Part shown: positions 1 through 8,377 of the stretch, piece by piece
Layout: every line of letters begins with the position of its first letter
Position numbering within the stretch: position 1 is the first letter of the stretch
Assembly (NCBI GenBank): GCA_959018045.1
Contig: CAUEJN010000003.1
Location: forward strand, 1 to 56,286
DNA: 56,286 nucleotides
Direction: 5' to 3'
Origin: an uncultured Butyricicoccus sp.
GTDB lineage: Bacteria; Bacillota; Clostridia; Oscillospirales; Butyricicoccaceae
Position numbers and translations under genes: made by a program
The notes under the pieces: model-generated
What the model saw: the letters and a program-made list of their open reading frames with translations, nothing else
The model's database searches: none
What the model was told of the DNA's origin: nothing

Positions 1-55
1 ACCAGGAGCGCCGGACGGCTCGCACCCGCTGCGCGGAGCTCGTACTTTCCCACCC

Positions 56-418
56 CCTTGCGGAATTAGAAAACGCCCCGGTGGGGCGTTTTCCGGTAAG
101 GCTGTGGCCGACTTGTTCGGCCAAGCCATGAACGGAGAACGGGAAAACGGGGTCGCAAAGGGACGAGAGCGCGCCTTAAAATACGCCGTAGGCGTGCGTG
201 CTCGAGGTGAGCGGCGGTACGCGATTTTCGAGCGTACCGTAAAAAATATTCCGGTGGAATATTTTTTAGCGATGGAGAGGAAAACCGTAGGTTGTCCATC
301 CCTTGCTTTCCGTCCCCCTTCTAAGGGGAACCTTGTGGAATCAGAAAACGCCCCTGTGGGGCGTTTTCCCACAAGGCTGTGGCCGACTTGCTCGGCCAAG
401 TCATGAACGGAGAACGGG
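56..418 (+). repeat. Pair of 88-bp direct repeats with hairpins
   Basis: Two near-identical 88-bp blocks lie at 56-143 and 331-418. Each starts CCTTG(C/T)GGAAT, contains a hairpin with arms GAAAACGCCCC and GGGGCGTTTTC, then AAGGCTGTGGCCGACTTG and a second small hairpin (GGCCGA/TCGGCC), and ends GAACGGAGAACGGG. The sequence between them (144-330) carries more inverted repeats, such as AAAAAATATTCC/GGAATATTTTTT at 241-268. Bases 1-55 show no gene. I see no coding signal in 1-680; the short open frames here run through palindromes. Confidence 0.75.
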
Positions 419-664
419 TTGCGGTGTCAGCCGCAAAATTGAAAACCAATCCGCAGGTTGGTTTTCATGAGCGGCCATTGGCCGCAGGGATTTGCGCGTC
501 TGCGGACGCGCTGAAAACGAGAGTTTGATTGAAACCCGGGTCGGACACCGGGTTTCAAAAGGGGATTTCGCCCGTTGCGACGGGCGACTCAGGGCTCTGC
601 CCTGAGGACCCGCAGCCTTTCGAGAAAGGCTGGCGAAAGCTTTATTTCGCCTGCGGGCGGAAAT
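419..664 (+). repeat. Composite hairpin repeat, copy A
   Basis: First of six copies of a modular intergenic element. In order: AAAACCAA/TTGGTTTT hairpin (about 433-456), GCGGCCATTGGCCGC palindrome (471-485), GCGCGTC-TGCG-GACGCGC hairpin (494-511), hp1 GAAACCCGG/CCGGGTTTC (531-556), hp2 CGCCCGT-TGCG-ACGGGCG (569-586), hp3 CTCAGGG/CCCTGAG (588-606), hp4 AGCCTTT-CGAG-AAAGGCT (614-631), then a GC-rich tail ending just before the ribosome binding site of the gene at 683. Only the plus-oriented half unit is present in this copy. Confidence 0.8.
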
Positions 665-682
665 TTGAAAGGAGTGCAAACG

Positions 683-1090
683 ATGATAGCTGCAATCTGT
701 TTAGACGACCATTTGGGCATGTTATTTAACGGTCGGCGGTTAAGTCAAGACCGCTGTGTGCGATCCGATCTGTTGACCCATCTTCGCGGTCAAAAACTAT
801 GGCTGAACGCTTATTCAGCCCGTCAATTTTCCGATACCGAGCAGGAAAACTTATGCATCGCGGAAGATTTTCTGGGTAAAGCGCCCGATGGAGCCTATTG
901 TTTTGTGGAAAACCAGGCGTTAAAGCCCTATTTAGGCCGTTTAGAGGGTCTGATTATTTACCGCTGGAATCGGATTTACCCGTCCGACATGCGGTTTGAT
1001 CTGGATTTATCCGAATGGAAGCTGGTCGAGCAAGAAGAATTTCCGGGGCATTCCCATGAAAAAATCACAAAGGAGAGGTACATAAGATGA
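683..1090 (+). CDS. Hypothetical protein upstream of secreted nuclease
   Basis: A 135-residue protein with no signal peptide or membrane segment. I chose the ATG at 683 because GAAAGGAG lies 8 bases before it; the reading frame stays open further upstream, but that part runs through repeat copy A. The protein begins MIAAICLDDHLGMLFNGRR and is rich in Leu, Asp and Arg, with a YRWNRIYPSDMRFD stretch near residue 100. The N-terminus resembles proteins often annotated as ribonuclease Z-associated in Clostridia, but no catalytic motif is visible and I do not assign a function. Its stop overlaps the start of the nuclease gene by 4 bases (ATGA), so the two are probably translationally coupled. Confidence 0.75.
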   Translation: MIAAICLDDHLGMLFNGRRLSQDRCVRSDLLTHLRGQKLWLNAYSARQFSDTEQENLCIAEDFLGKAPDGAYCFVENQALKPYLGRLEGLIIYRWNRIYPSDMRFDLDLSEWKLVEQEEFPGHSHEKITKERYIR

Positions 1091-1944
1091 AAAAACGGCT
1101 GTTTGCAGTAGGTTTACTGCTGATTATGGTACTGAGCGGCTGTGCGCCTGCGGCTTCCAACACGGCTGAGGTGGTTGCGCTGTCCGATGTTCCGGAATTT
1201 TCCGGTGAGCCCTATGTGGTCATCAATGACAACGAGCCGAGTTTCCCGGCGGAGGATTTCACAAGCGAAGGCTTTGAGGAATACAGTCCGCTGGACGATC
1301 TGGGACGCTGCGGTGTGGCGTATGCAAATGTCGGTCTGGAGACCATGCCGACCGAGGAGCGCGGCAGCATCAGCAACGTCAAGCCGACCGGCTGGCAGAG
1401 TGTACAGTATGACTTTGTAGACGGAAAGAGTCTGTACAATCGCTGCCATCTGATCGGATTTCAGCTGACGGGCGAGAACGCCAACCGCCAGAATCTGATT
1501 ACCGGCACGCGCTACATGAACGTCGACGGCATGCTGCCGTTTGAAAACATGGTTGCCGACTACGTCAAGGAGACCGAAAACCATGTTTTGTACCGAGTGA
1601 CACCCATTTTTGAGGGCGACAATCTGGTGGCGAGCGGTGTACAGATGGAAGCCCAGTCGGTCGAGGATAAGGGCGAGGGTGTATGCTTCAACGTGTATGT
1701 CTACAACAATCAGCCGGGCGTGACCATCGACTATGCGACTGGCGACAGCTGGGCGTCGGATGAAGAACCGGTGGACACGGGCAAGCAGAGTACATATATC
1801 TTGAACACCAGCTCGCGCAAGTTCCACAAGCCCGATTGCGGCAGTGTGGAGACCATCAGCCCGTCCAACAAAAAGAGCTACACAGGCACGCGGGAAGAGC
1901 TCATCAATCAGGGCTATGAGGCCTGTGGCAAGTGCAAACCGTAA
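1087..1944 (+). CDS. Secreted DNA/RNA non-specific endonuclease, lipoprotein
   Basis: A 285-residue lipoprotein of the NucA/EndA-type beta-beta-alpha-metal nuclease family (Endonuclease_NS_2). Residues 1-19 form a lipoprotein signal peptide with lipobox LSGC (16-19). The nuclease core has YNRCHLIGFQLTGENANRQN at 117-136: H121 is the expected general base and the Asn of GENANRQN the metal ligand. As in many Clostridia homologs, the classical DRGH reads NRCH. Residues about 237-285 form a small Cys/His domain (H247, C251, C280, C283) like the Ada-type metal-binding tail found on such nucleases. It probably degrades extracellular nucleic acid at the cell surface for nutrition. Coupled to the upstream gene and followed by an intrinsic terminator. 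Confidence 0.9.
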   Translation: MKKRLFAVGLLLIMVLSGCAPAASNTAEVVALSDVPEFSGEPYVVINDNEPSFPAEDFTSEGFEEYSPLDDLGRCGVAYANVGLETMPTEERGSISNVKPTGWQSVQYDFVDGKSLYNRCHLIGFQLTGENANRQNLITGTRYMNVDGMLPFENMVADYVKETENHVLYRVTPIFEGDNLVASGVQMEAQSVEDKGEGVCFNVYVYNNQPGVTIDYATGDSWASDEEPVDTGKQSTYILNTSSRKFHKPDCGSVETISPSNKKSYTGTREELINQGYEACGKCKP

Positions 1945-1951
1945 GACTGAC

Positions 1952-1982
1952 AAGAGAGCCGAAGCAAACGGCTCTCTTTTTG
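1952..1982 (+). terminator. Intrinsic terminator after nuclease
   Basis: GAGAGCC (1954-1960) pairs with GGCTCTC (1970-1976), followed by a T run. Confidence 0.9.
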
Positions 1983-1995
1983 TATGCCCCGGACA

Positions 1996-2024
1996 TTGCG
2001 CAGGCGCGTACAGGCTCGTATAAT
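1996..2024 (+). promoter_or_regulatory. Promoter of first MATE gene
   Basis: TTGCGC (1996-2001), 17-base spacer, perfect TATAAT (2019-2024); about 25 bases downstream lies the AAGGGGGATTGAG ribosome binding region of the gene at 2054. Confidence 0.75.
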
Positions 2025-2053
2025 AGAACATACGGGAAAAAAGGGGGATTGAG

Positions 2054-3457
2054 ATGAAGCGATCGGTTGGCTTATCCGACGCGCGGGCGTGCAAAACGCA
2101 GGACTTGACGATGGGCAGCATTACGGGCAATCTGCTCCTGTTCGCCCTGCCGCTCATGGCGGGAAATCTATTGCAGCAGCTATATAACGTAGCCGATACT
2201 TGGGTAGTCGGCCGTTTTCTGGGTGCGGACGCGCTGGCGGCAGTCGGTTCGGCCTATACGCTGATGGTCTTTCTGACCTCGATTTTGTTGGGGTTATGCA
2301 TGGGCAGCGGTGCGGATTTTGCGGTACAGTACGGAAAACGGGACTTTGACCGGCTCAAAACCGGTATTTTCCTATCGTTTGTACTGATTGCCGTGATGAC
2401 AGCCGTGCTGTGCGCGATTGTCTATCTGGGCATGGACGGGATTTTGTGGATTTTACAGATTCCCGATGTGATCGTGCCGCTCATCCGGGCTTATCTCGTG
2501 ATTGTGTTTTTGGGCATCCCGGCAACCTTCCTCTATAACTATTTTGCAAATCTGCTGCGCGCGGTCGGTGATTCGGTCACGCCGCTGCTGTTTTTAGCGG
2601 TGTCTGCGGTCTTGAACATCGTGCTCGACCTGTTTTTTGTCATCACGTTGGACTGGGGCGTGGGCGGTGCGGCAGGTGCGACCGTGCTTGCACAGTATGT
2701 GTCCGGGTTGGGACTGGCAGCGTTCACGGTCTGGCGATTCCCCGAGCTTGTGCCCCGGAGAGAACACAGAAAGTGGGACGGGCGTGTCCTGCGTGAGATC
2801 GCCGGGCTGTCCGGTTTGACCTCGGTGCAGCAGTCGGTGATGAATTTCGGTATTCTGATGGTACAGGGCAGGGTCAATTCCTTCGGGCCGTCGGTCATGG
2901 CAGCCTTTGCCGCGGCGGTCAAGATCGATTCCTTTGCCTACATGCCGGTACAGGACTTCGGCAACGCCTTTTCGACCTTCGTGGCGCAGAACTTCGGCGC
3001 GGGCAAGGCCGACCGCATCCGGGGCGGTATCCGCAGCGCGGCAGCGTGCGCGGCTGCCTTCTGTGTCGTGGTCGGCGGTGCGGTGTGTCTGTTTGCCCGT
3101 CCGCTGATGACCATTTTTGTCGACCCGGCAGAAACCGAAATCATCGCCATTGGCGTGCAGTATTTGCACATTGAAGCGGCGTTTTACTGTGGTATTGGTA
3201 TTTTATTCCTGCTGTACGGCTATTATCGTGCGGTCGGTAAGCCGGGCATGTCGGTCGTGCTGACCGTCATTTCCCTGGGCACGCGTGTTGCGCTGGCCTA
3301 CACCCTGTCGGCCATTCCGCAGATCGGCGTGATTGGCATTTGGGTTTCGGTGCCGATCGGCTGGGCGCTGGCCGACCTTGCCGGTATTGTGTATTTATTC
3401 TGCCGTTCGGAGTGTCCGGAAACGGTCAGGGTTGACACAGACAACACACAGGGATAA
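2054..3457 (+). CDS. MATE family efflux transporter
   Basis: A 467-residue polytopic membrane protein with the two-bundle, 12-helix pattern of MATE antiporters (Na+ or H+ driven export of cationic drugs or metabolites). Characteristic stretches are PLMAGNLLQQLYNVADTWVV near residue 34-53 (helix 1) and the matching GLSGLTSVQQSVMNFGILMV segment that starts the second half. Own promoter at 1996. A second MATE gene of identical length follows 73 bases downstream on the same strand with no terminator between, so they may be cotranscribed. The two are clearly divergent paralogs, not a recent duplication. Substrate unknown. Confidence 0.92.
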   Translation: MKRSVGLSDARACKTQDLTMGSITGNLLLFALPLMAGNLLQQLYNVADTWVVGRFLGADALAAVGSAYTLMVFLTSILLGLCMGSGADFAVQYGKRDFDRLKTGIFLSFVLIAVMTAVLCAIVYLGMDGILWILQIPDVIVPLIRAYLVIVFLGIPATFLYNYFANLLRAVGDSVTPLLFLAVSAVLNIVLDLFFVITLDWGVGGAAGATVLAQYVSGLGLAAFTVWRFPELVPRREHRKWDGRVLREIAGLSGLTSVQQSVMNFGILMVQGRVNSFGPSVMAAFAAAVKIDSFAYMPVQDFGNAFSTFVAQNFGAGKADRIRGGIRSAAACAAAFCVVVGGAVCLFARPLMTIFVDPAETEIIAIGVQYLHIEAAFYCGIGILFLLYGYYRAVGKPGMSVVLTVISLGTRVALAYTLSAIPQIGVIGIWVSVPIGWALADLAGIVYLFCRSECPETVRVDTDNTQG

Positions 3458-3530
3458 GATAGAGACGAAAAGATTGGATGAACCGGCGTACAGACCCCGG
3501 TATGTGAAAAAAAGAGGGATTTCTGAAACA

Positions 3531-4934
3531 ATGAGACGAAAATCGTATGAAATCGATATGTGTCATGGACCGCTGCTCAGCCGTATCCTGCTGTTTACCT
3601 TTCCGCTCATGTGCTCGGGCATCTTGCAGCTGCTGTTTAACGCAGCCGACATTGTGGTTGTCGGCCGGTTTGTCGGCAGCGAGGCCATGGCGGCGGTCGG
3701 TGCGACCAGCTCACTCATTAACCTGCTGGTCAACTTCTTTATCGGTATTTCGGTCGGTGCAAACGTGCTTGTTGCACGATTTTGCGGCGGCGGTGAGTAC
3801 CGGGACGCTAAGGAGACCGTGCAGACCGCGCTTTTGACCGGTCTTGCAGGCGGTCTGATTTTGATTGTGCTGGGCATTGCGACCTCGCGTCCCATGCTGA
3901 CACTCATGGCGACCCCGGAAGAGGTCATCGATCAGGCAACGCTGTACATGCGTCTGTACTTTGTCGGCATGCCCGCAACGATGATCTATAACTTTGGCGC
4001 GGCCATCCTGCGCGCGGTCGGTGATACGCGCAGACCGCTGTACTTTTTGCTGTTTGCCGGCGTGTTTAACGTCGGCTGCGATATTCTGTTCATCGTTGCA
4101 CTTGACTGGGGTGTCGCCGGTGCGGCAGCTGCAACCGTCATTGCACAGATCATCTCCGCGACGCTCATTGTCATGTGCCTGACCCGCATGGACGGTGTTT
4201 GCCATCTGAATTTGGAGAACATCCGCTTTTATCGGCATAAGTTTTTTCGCATTATGCAGGTTGGTCTGCCTGCCGGACTGCAAACCGTGATTTTCAATAT
4301 CTCGAATGTACTCATTCAGTCGTCGATCAACTCGTTCGGCGCGATTGCGGTTGCGGGCAATACGGCGGCGAACAACATCGAGGGCTTTGTCTATACCTCG
4401 ATGAACTCGCTCTATCAGACTTCGCTGAGCTTTACCAGTCAGAACCTGGGTGCAAAGAACGACAAGCGCATCGACCGCGTGCTGTTCTACTGCATGGGTC
4501 TGGTCATCGTCATCGGTCTGGTGCTGGGCAACGGTGCGCACCTGCTGGGTGAACATCTGCTGGGCATTTACTCGAGTGACCCCGAGGTCATCCAGTTCGG
4601 CATGATGCGTCTGAGCGTGATCAGCGTGACCTATTTCCTGTGCGGCATGATGGATGTCGGCGCGGGCAGCGTGCGCGGTCTAGGCTACTCCATTTTGCCC
4701 ATGCTAGTTTCGTTCGTGGGCGCGTGCCTGTTCCGTATCATCTGGATTTTTACGATTTTCCAGTGGCAGCACACGCTGTTTAACCTGTACATTTCTTACC
4801 CGATCTCGTGGGCGCTGACCGTCTGTGCACATGTGGCGTGCTACTGCATCGTGCGCCGCACGGTGTTTGCGCGCATGCGAAAGGCCAGAGAGCAGGAACA
4901 AATGGAGGGAAAGCAGGCCGAACAGGAAGTCTAA
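3531..4934 (+). CDS. MATE family efflux transporter
   Basis: A 467-residue MATE antiporter, second of a tandem pair. I take the ATG at 3531 (MRRKSYEIDMCHGPLLSRIL). An upstream extension is open to 3333 but overlaps the 3' end of the previous gene and lacks a MATE-like N-terminus; AGAGGGAT lies just upstream of 3531. Helix-1 signature FPLMCSGILQLLFNAADIVV and second-half signature QVGLPAGLQTVIFNISNVLI are present. The two adjacent pumps could act separately or as a pair; MATEs are normally monomeric. A hairpin region follows at 4956-5040. Confidence 0.92.
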   Translation: MRRKSYEIDMCHGPLLSRILLFTFPLMCSGILQLLFNAADIVVVGRFVGSEAMAAVGATSSLINLLVNFFIGISVGANVLVARFCGGGEYRDAKETVQTALLTGLAGGLILIVLGIATSRPMLTLMATPEEVIDQATLYMRLYFVGMPATMIYNFGAAILRAVGDTRRPLYFLLFAGVFNVGCDILFIVALDWGVAGAAAATVIAQIISATLIVMCLTRMDGVCHLNLENIRFYRHKFFRIMQVGLPAGLQTVIFNISNVLIQSSINSFGAIAVAGNTAANNIEGFVYTSMNSLYQTSLSFTSQNLGAKNDKRIDRVLFYCMGLVIVIGLVLGNGAHLLGEHLLGIYSSDPEVIQFGMMRLSVISVTYFLCGMMDVGAGSVRGLGYSILPMLVSFVGACLFRIIWIFTIFQWQHTLFNLYISYPISWALTVCAHVACYCIVRRTVFARMRKAREQEQMEGKQAEQEV

Positions 4935-4955
4935 CAAAAAAGATTTTATAAACTA

Positions 4956-5036
4956 TACAAAATGAAAATTTTGTACAACTTGGAGCAGACGCAGCAGCGC
5001 GGTGGGGACAGCAAAATCCCTGCCGCGCGTTCTTTT
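4956..5036 (+). terminator. Hairpins after tandem MATE genes
   Basis: TACAAAAT-GAAA-ATTTTGTA (4956-4975) is a perfect short hairpin. A second, GC-rich hairpin follows (GCGCGG 4997-5002 with CCGCGC 5023-5028) ahead of GTTCTTTTGTC. The second looks like a weak intrinsic terminator for the pump genes. Confidence 0.5.
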
Positions 5037-5118
5037 GTCAGATCGAATGGAACGGCGAGACTTCTTTTGCTGTGCTCTTGTTCGATGTGCCGAAATGGGC
5101 AAGACCCGGGTTTTTCCA

Positions 5119-5172
5119 TTGACTTTTCCGGTGAGACAGATTACAATCATGCTTGGGTTAGTTAAAACTAAC
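5119..5172 (+). promoter_or_regulatory. Promoter with perfect palindromic operator, no gene directly after it
   Basis: TTGACT (5119-5124), 17-base spacer, TACAAT (5142-5147), followed at 5157-5172 by the perfect palindrome GTTAGTTAAAACTAAC, a MarR-type operator layout over the expected start site. No open reading frame with a ribosome binding site follows before the pfl promoter 70 bases later. The promoter may be left from a deleted gene, or it may feed the pfl operon as an upstream start. Confidence 0.55.
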
Positions 5173-5242
5173 TTGTAGCAAAAAAATACACGCAGCTCGG
5201 ATGGCCGACAAGGCGGCAGCACAAAATATGGCCCCTTGGCTC

Positions 5243-5271
5243 TTGACAGGATACCAAATCCGTGGTATCCT
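5243..5271 (+). promoter_or_regulatory. pfl promoter with inverted-repeat operator between -35 and -10
   Basis: TTGACA (5243-5248), 17-base spacer, TATCCT (5266-5271). The spacer and -10 hold a perfect inverted repeat GGATACCA-N6-TGGTATCC (5249-5270), so a bound regulator would block polymerase. It matches neither the Rex nor the CcpA consensus that might be expected for a fermentation gene. Confidence 0.7.
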
Positions 5272-5277
5272 ACTCCC

Positions 5278-5380
5278 AGATCATATGACTGACGGAATCG
5301 TGGGGCTTACCACATGAAGTATGATCCTGTTTTTTTGCCGACCGTCTGGGCACAGTTGCCTGGAGGTGCGGCTTTTTTTG
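5278..5380 (+). ncRNA. ZTP (pfl motif) riboswitch with terminator platform
   Basis: The leader between the pfl promoter and pflA shows the two-part ZTP aptamer. The first part (about 5278-5327) has ATCATATGACTGACGG, then GTGGGGCTTACCAC, then GTATGAT closing the first stem. A T-rich linker leads to the conserved GCCGACCGTCTGGGCA (5337-5352). GGCA/TGCC and GCCG/CGGC pairing is followed by seven T (5373-5379), so the pseudoknot half merges with an intrinsic terminator: ZTP/ZMP binding should allow read-through. This class was first named from its position before pfl genes and senses purine/10-formyl-THF stress, which fits formate production. Confidence 0.9.
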
Positions 5381-5428
5381 TGCCATTTTGGCCGAAAAGA
5401 CTGTATCTTCGGGAAAGGGAGCAAGCAA

Positions 5429-6145
5429 ATGACCGGATATTTACACTCGATCGAATCCATGGGCACGGTGGACGGCCCGGGCATCCGCACGGTGGTCTTT
5501 TTACAGGGCTGCGCGCTGCGCTGCCGGTACTGCCACAACCCGGACACCTGGAATACCGGCGGCGGGCAGCAGATCACACCCGAAGCGCTGGTGCGCAAGC
5601 TGCGCCGCTATGTGCCGTACTACACCCGTTCGGGCGGCGGTGTAACCTTCTCGGGCGGCGAGCCGCTCTTGCAGCCGGAATTCCTGTCCGAATGCCTGCG
5701 GCTGTGCAAAGCCGAGGGCATTCACACCTGCATCGACACGGCGGGCGTGGGTCTGGGTGACTACGACAGCATCCTGCAAAACACCGATCTTGTTTTGTAC
5801 GATGTCAAGCACGAAGCGCCGGACGCTTACCGCGACCTGACCGGCCAGCCGATCGACCGCACGCACGCCTTTGTCGAGGCCGTGCGCCGTGCCGGGACAC
5901 CCATGTGGGTGCGGCATGTCGTGGTGCCGGGTGTGACCGATGACGAGGCGCACATGCAGGCGCTCGCCGGGTACGTCCGCACGCTGCCGAACGTGCAGCG
6001 CGTCGAGCTTCTGCCCTATCATTTGCTTGGGGTCAATAAGTATGCTGCGCTCGGCCTCCCCTATCCACTCGAGGGCGTGCCCGCGATGGATCGCGCGCGG
6101 TGTGAGCAATATCAGGACACATATTTTGGAGGTTGGTCGAAATGA
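5429..6145 (+). CDS. pflA: Pyruvate formate-lyase activating enzyme
   Basis: A 238-residue radical SAM enzyme that puts the glycyl radical on PflB. The SAM/4Fe-4S motif is C28-ALR-C32-RY-C35 (CxxxCxxC) directly after DGPGIRTVVFLQG, and the glycine-rich FSGGEPLLQPEF stretch follows. The start at 5429 has AAAGGGAGCAAG before it. The frame is open further upstream to 5321, but that part is the riboswitch. The stop overlaps the pflB start (ATGA), so the pair is translationally coupled. pflA precedes pflB here, whereas in many Firmicutes it follows. Confidence 0.95.
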   Translation: MTGYLHSIESMGTVDGPGIRTVVFLQGCALRCRYCHNPDTWNTGGGQQITPEALVRKLRRYVPYYTRSGGGVTFSGGEPLLQPEFLSECLRLCKAEGIHTCIDTAGVGLGDYDSILQNTDLVLYDVKHEAPDAYRDLTGQPIDRTHAFVEAVRRAGTPMWVRHVVVPGVTDDEAHMQALAGYVRTLPNVQRVELLPYHLLGVNKYAALGLPYPLEGVPAMDRARCEQYQDTYFGGWSK

Positions 6146-8376
6146 TGCAGTACAGCCAGTGGAACGGTTTTCGCGGCGGTGAATGGCAGCGCGCCATCGA
6201 CGTCCGCTCGTTCATTCAGAAAAACTACACGCTCTATGAGGGTGACGACAGCTTTCTGGTCCCCCCGACCGACCGCACGCGCCGCGTGTGGGAAAAGTGC
6301 GAAAAGCTCATCCTCGAGGAGATGAAAAAGGGTATTCTGGACGTCGATACCGACCGCATTTCGGGCATCGACAACTTTGCGCCCGGATACATCGACAAGG
6401 AAAACGAGGTCATCGTCGGCTTGCAGACCGACGCGCCGTTAAAGCGCATTGTAAACCTGTACGGCGGCATGCGCATGGCAAAGTCTTCGCTCGAGCAGTA
6501 CGGCTATCAGCTCGACCCGACCATCGAGCGCCACTTCTCCGAGTACCGCAAGACCCACAACGAAGGTGTCTTTGACGCCTATCCCGAGCGCACCCGTGTT
6601 GCCCGTCACGTTGGCCTGCTGACCGGCCTGCCCGACGCATACGGTCGTGGCCGCATCATCGGCGACTATCGCCGTGTTGCGCTGTACGGTATCGACCGCC
6701 TGATCGAGGAGAAAAAGAACGATCTCAAGGCAATTGACGGCTCGATGGACGAGGAAAGAATCCGCCTGCGCGAGGAGGTTTCCGAGCAGATTCGCGCACT
6801 GGGCAAGGTCAAGGCCATGGCGGCGCGCTACGGGGTTGACCTGTCCCAGCCGGCAAAGGACGCGCACGAGGCAGTGCAGTTTTTGTACATGGCATATCTG
6901 GCCGGTATCAAGGAGAACAACGGCGCGGCAACCTCGCTCGGCCGCACGTCCACCTTCCTCGACATCTACATCCAGCGCGACTTGGACGCAGGCATTCTGG
7001 ACGAAGCCGGTGCACAGGAGCTCATCGACCAGTTCATCATCAAGCTGCGTCTGGTGCGTCACCTGCGCACGCCCGAGTACAACGAGCTGTTTGGCGGTGA
7101 CCCGACCTGGGTGACCGAGTCCATCGGCGGCATGGGCATTAACGGCAAGTCCCTGGTTACCAAGAACTCGTTCCGCTACCTGCACACGCTGACCAACCTA
7201 AACCCCGCACCCGAACCCAACCTGACTGTGCTCTGGAGCGAGCACCTGCCGCAGGGCTTCAAGACCTACTGCGCCAAGATGAGCATTGCAACCGACTCCA
7301 TCCAGTACGAAAACGACGACGTGATGCGTCCGATTTACGGCGACGACTACGCCATCGCCTGCTGTGTCTCGGCCATGCAGGTCGGCAAGCAGATGCAGTT
7401 CTTCGGCGCACGCTGCAACATGGCAAAGAGCCTGCTGTACGCGATCAACGGCGGTGTGGACGAGAAGAAGGGCGAGCTGGTTGTCCCCGGCATCGAGCCG
7501 ATCACTGACGAAATTCTGGACTATGACAAGGTGCGTGCAAACTACGACAAGGTACTGGCTTATGCAGCCGAGCTGTACGCCGATACGGTCAATATCATCC
7601 ACTTCATGCACGACAAGTACGCCTACGAGGCCAGCCAGATGGCGCTGCACGACACCCACGTCGAGCGCCTGACCGCCTTCGGAATCGCTGGTCTGTCGGT
7701 CGCTGCCGACTCGCTCTCTGCCATCCGCTACGCCAAGGTACGCCCCATCCGCAACGAGCAAGGCATCGCGGTCGACTTCGAGACCGTGGGCGAGTTCCCC
7801 AAGTACGGCAACGATGACGATCGCGCCGACGACGAGGCCGTTTACATCGTGCGCAAGTTCTCGTCCGAGCTGAAAAAGCATCCCCTGTACCGCGGCGCAA
7901 AGCATACGCTGTCTGCCCTGACCATCACGTCCAATGTCATGTACGGCAAGAAGACCGGCTCGACCCCGGACGGCAGAAAGGGCGGCGAGCCGCTTGCCCC
8001 GGGTGCAAACCCGATGCACGGACGCGACGAAAACGGCGCGCTCGCCTCGCTCAACTCGGTTGCAAAGATTCCCTATCGTGATGTCTGTCAGGACGGCGTG
8101 TCCAATACCTTCTCCATCGTGCCCGACGCGCTCGGTCACGACGAGGCCGCACGCGAGGCCAATCTGGTCGCCGTACTCGACGGCTATTTCCAGCAGGGTG
8201 CCCACCACCTGAACGTCAATGTCTTGAACCGCGAGACCCTTATGGACGCGATGGATCACCCGGAGAAGTACCCGACCCTGACCATCCGCGTATCCGGCTA
8301 TGCGGTCAACTTCAATCGTCTGTCCCGCGAGCAGCAGGAGGAGGTCATCAAACGCACCTTCCACAGCTCGCTGTAA
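6142..8376 (+). CDS. pflB: Formate C-acetyltransferase (pyruvate formate-lyase)
   Basis: A 744-residue glycyl-radical enzyme that converts pyruvate + CoA to acetyl-CoA + formate under anaerobic conditions. The catalytic cysteine pair is C407-C408 (AIACCVSAM), and the radical glycine is G719 in RVSGYAVNF near the C-terminus, as in characterised PFLs. The length is normal (about 740-760). The start is ATG 6142 (or the adjacent ATG 6145), 9 bases after TTGGAGG; a TTG at 6133 is unlikely. With pflA it forms a two-gene operon controlled by the upstream operator and ZTP riboswitch. No intrinsic terminator lies directly after it; decayed GNAT sequence follows. Confidence 0.97.
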   Translation: MMQYSQWNGFRGGEWQRAIDVRSFIQKNYTLYEGDDSFLVPPTDRTRRVWEKCEKLILEEMKKGILDVDTDRISGIDNFAPGYIDKENEVIVGLQTDAPLKRIVNLYGGMRMAKSSLEQYGYQLDPTIERHFSEYRKTHNEGVFDAYPERTRVARHVGLLTGLPDAYGRGRIIGDYRRVALYGIDRLIEEKKNDLKAIDGSMDEERIRLREEVSEQIRALGKVKAMAARYGVDLSQPAKDAHEAVQFLYMAYLAGIKENNGAATSLGRTSTFLDIYIQRDLDAGILDEAGAQELIDQFIIKLRLVRHLRTPEYNELFGGDPTWVTESIGGMGINGKSLVTKNSFRYLHTLTNLNPAPEPNLTVLWSEHLPQGFKTYCAKMSIATDSIQYENDDVMRPIYGDDYAIACCVSAMQVGKQMQFFGARCNMAKSLLYAINGGVDEKKGELVVPGIEPITDEILDYDKVRANYDKVLAYAAELYADTVNIIHFMHDKYAYEASQMALHDTHVERLTAFGIAGLSVAADSLSAIRYAKVRPIRNEQGIAVDFETVGEFPKYGNDDDRADDEAVYIVRKFSSELKKHPLYRGAKHTLSALTITSNVMYGKKTGSTPDGRKGGEPLAPGANPMHGRDENGALASLNSVAKIPYRDVCQDGVSNTFSIVPDALGHDEAAREANLVAVLDGYFQQGAHHLNVNVLNRETLMDAMDHPEKYPTLTIRVSGYAVNFNRLSREQQEEVIKRTFHSSL

Positions 8377-8377
8377 T

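Noticed and set aside
104..729. Several open frames through the leader repeats (for example 104-406 and 529-729)
   Set aside because: They run through palindromes, are open on both strands, lack ribosome binding sites and have no recognisable protein features.
3333..3530. N-terminal extension of the second MATE gene
   Set aside because: Overlaps the previous gene and lacks MATE features; 3531 has a proper ribosome binding site.
5314..5428. Upstream starts for pflA and a small frame at 5314
   Set aside because: The region is the ZTP riboswitch; 5429 has the ribosome binding site and the family N-terminus.
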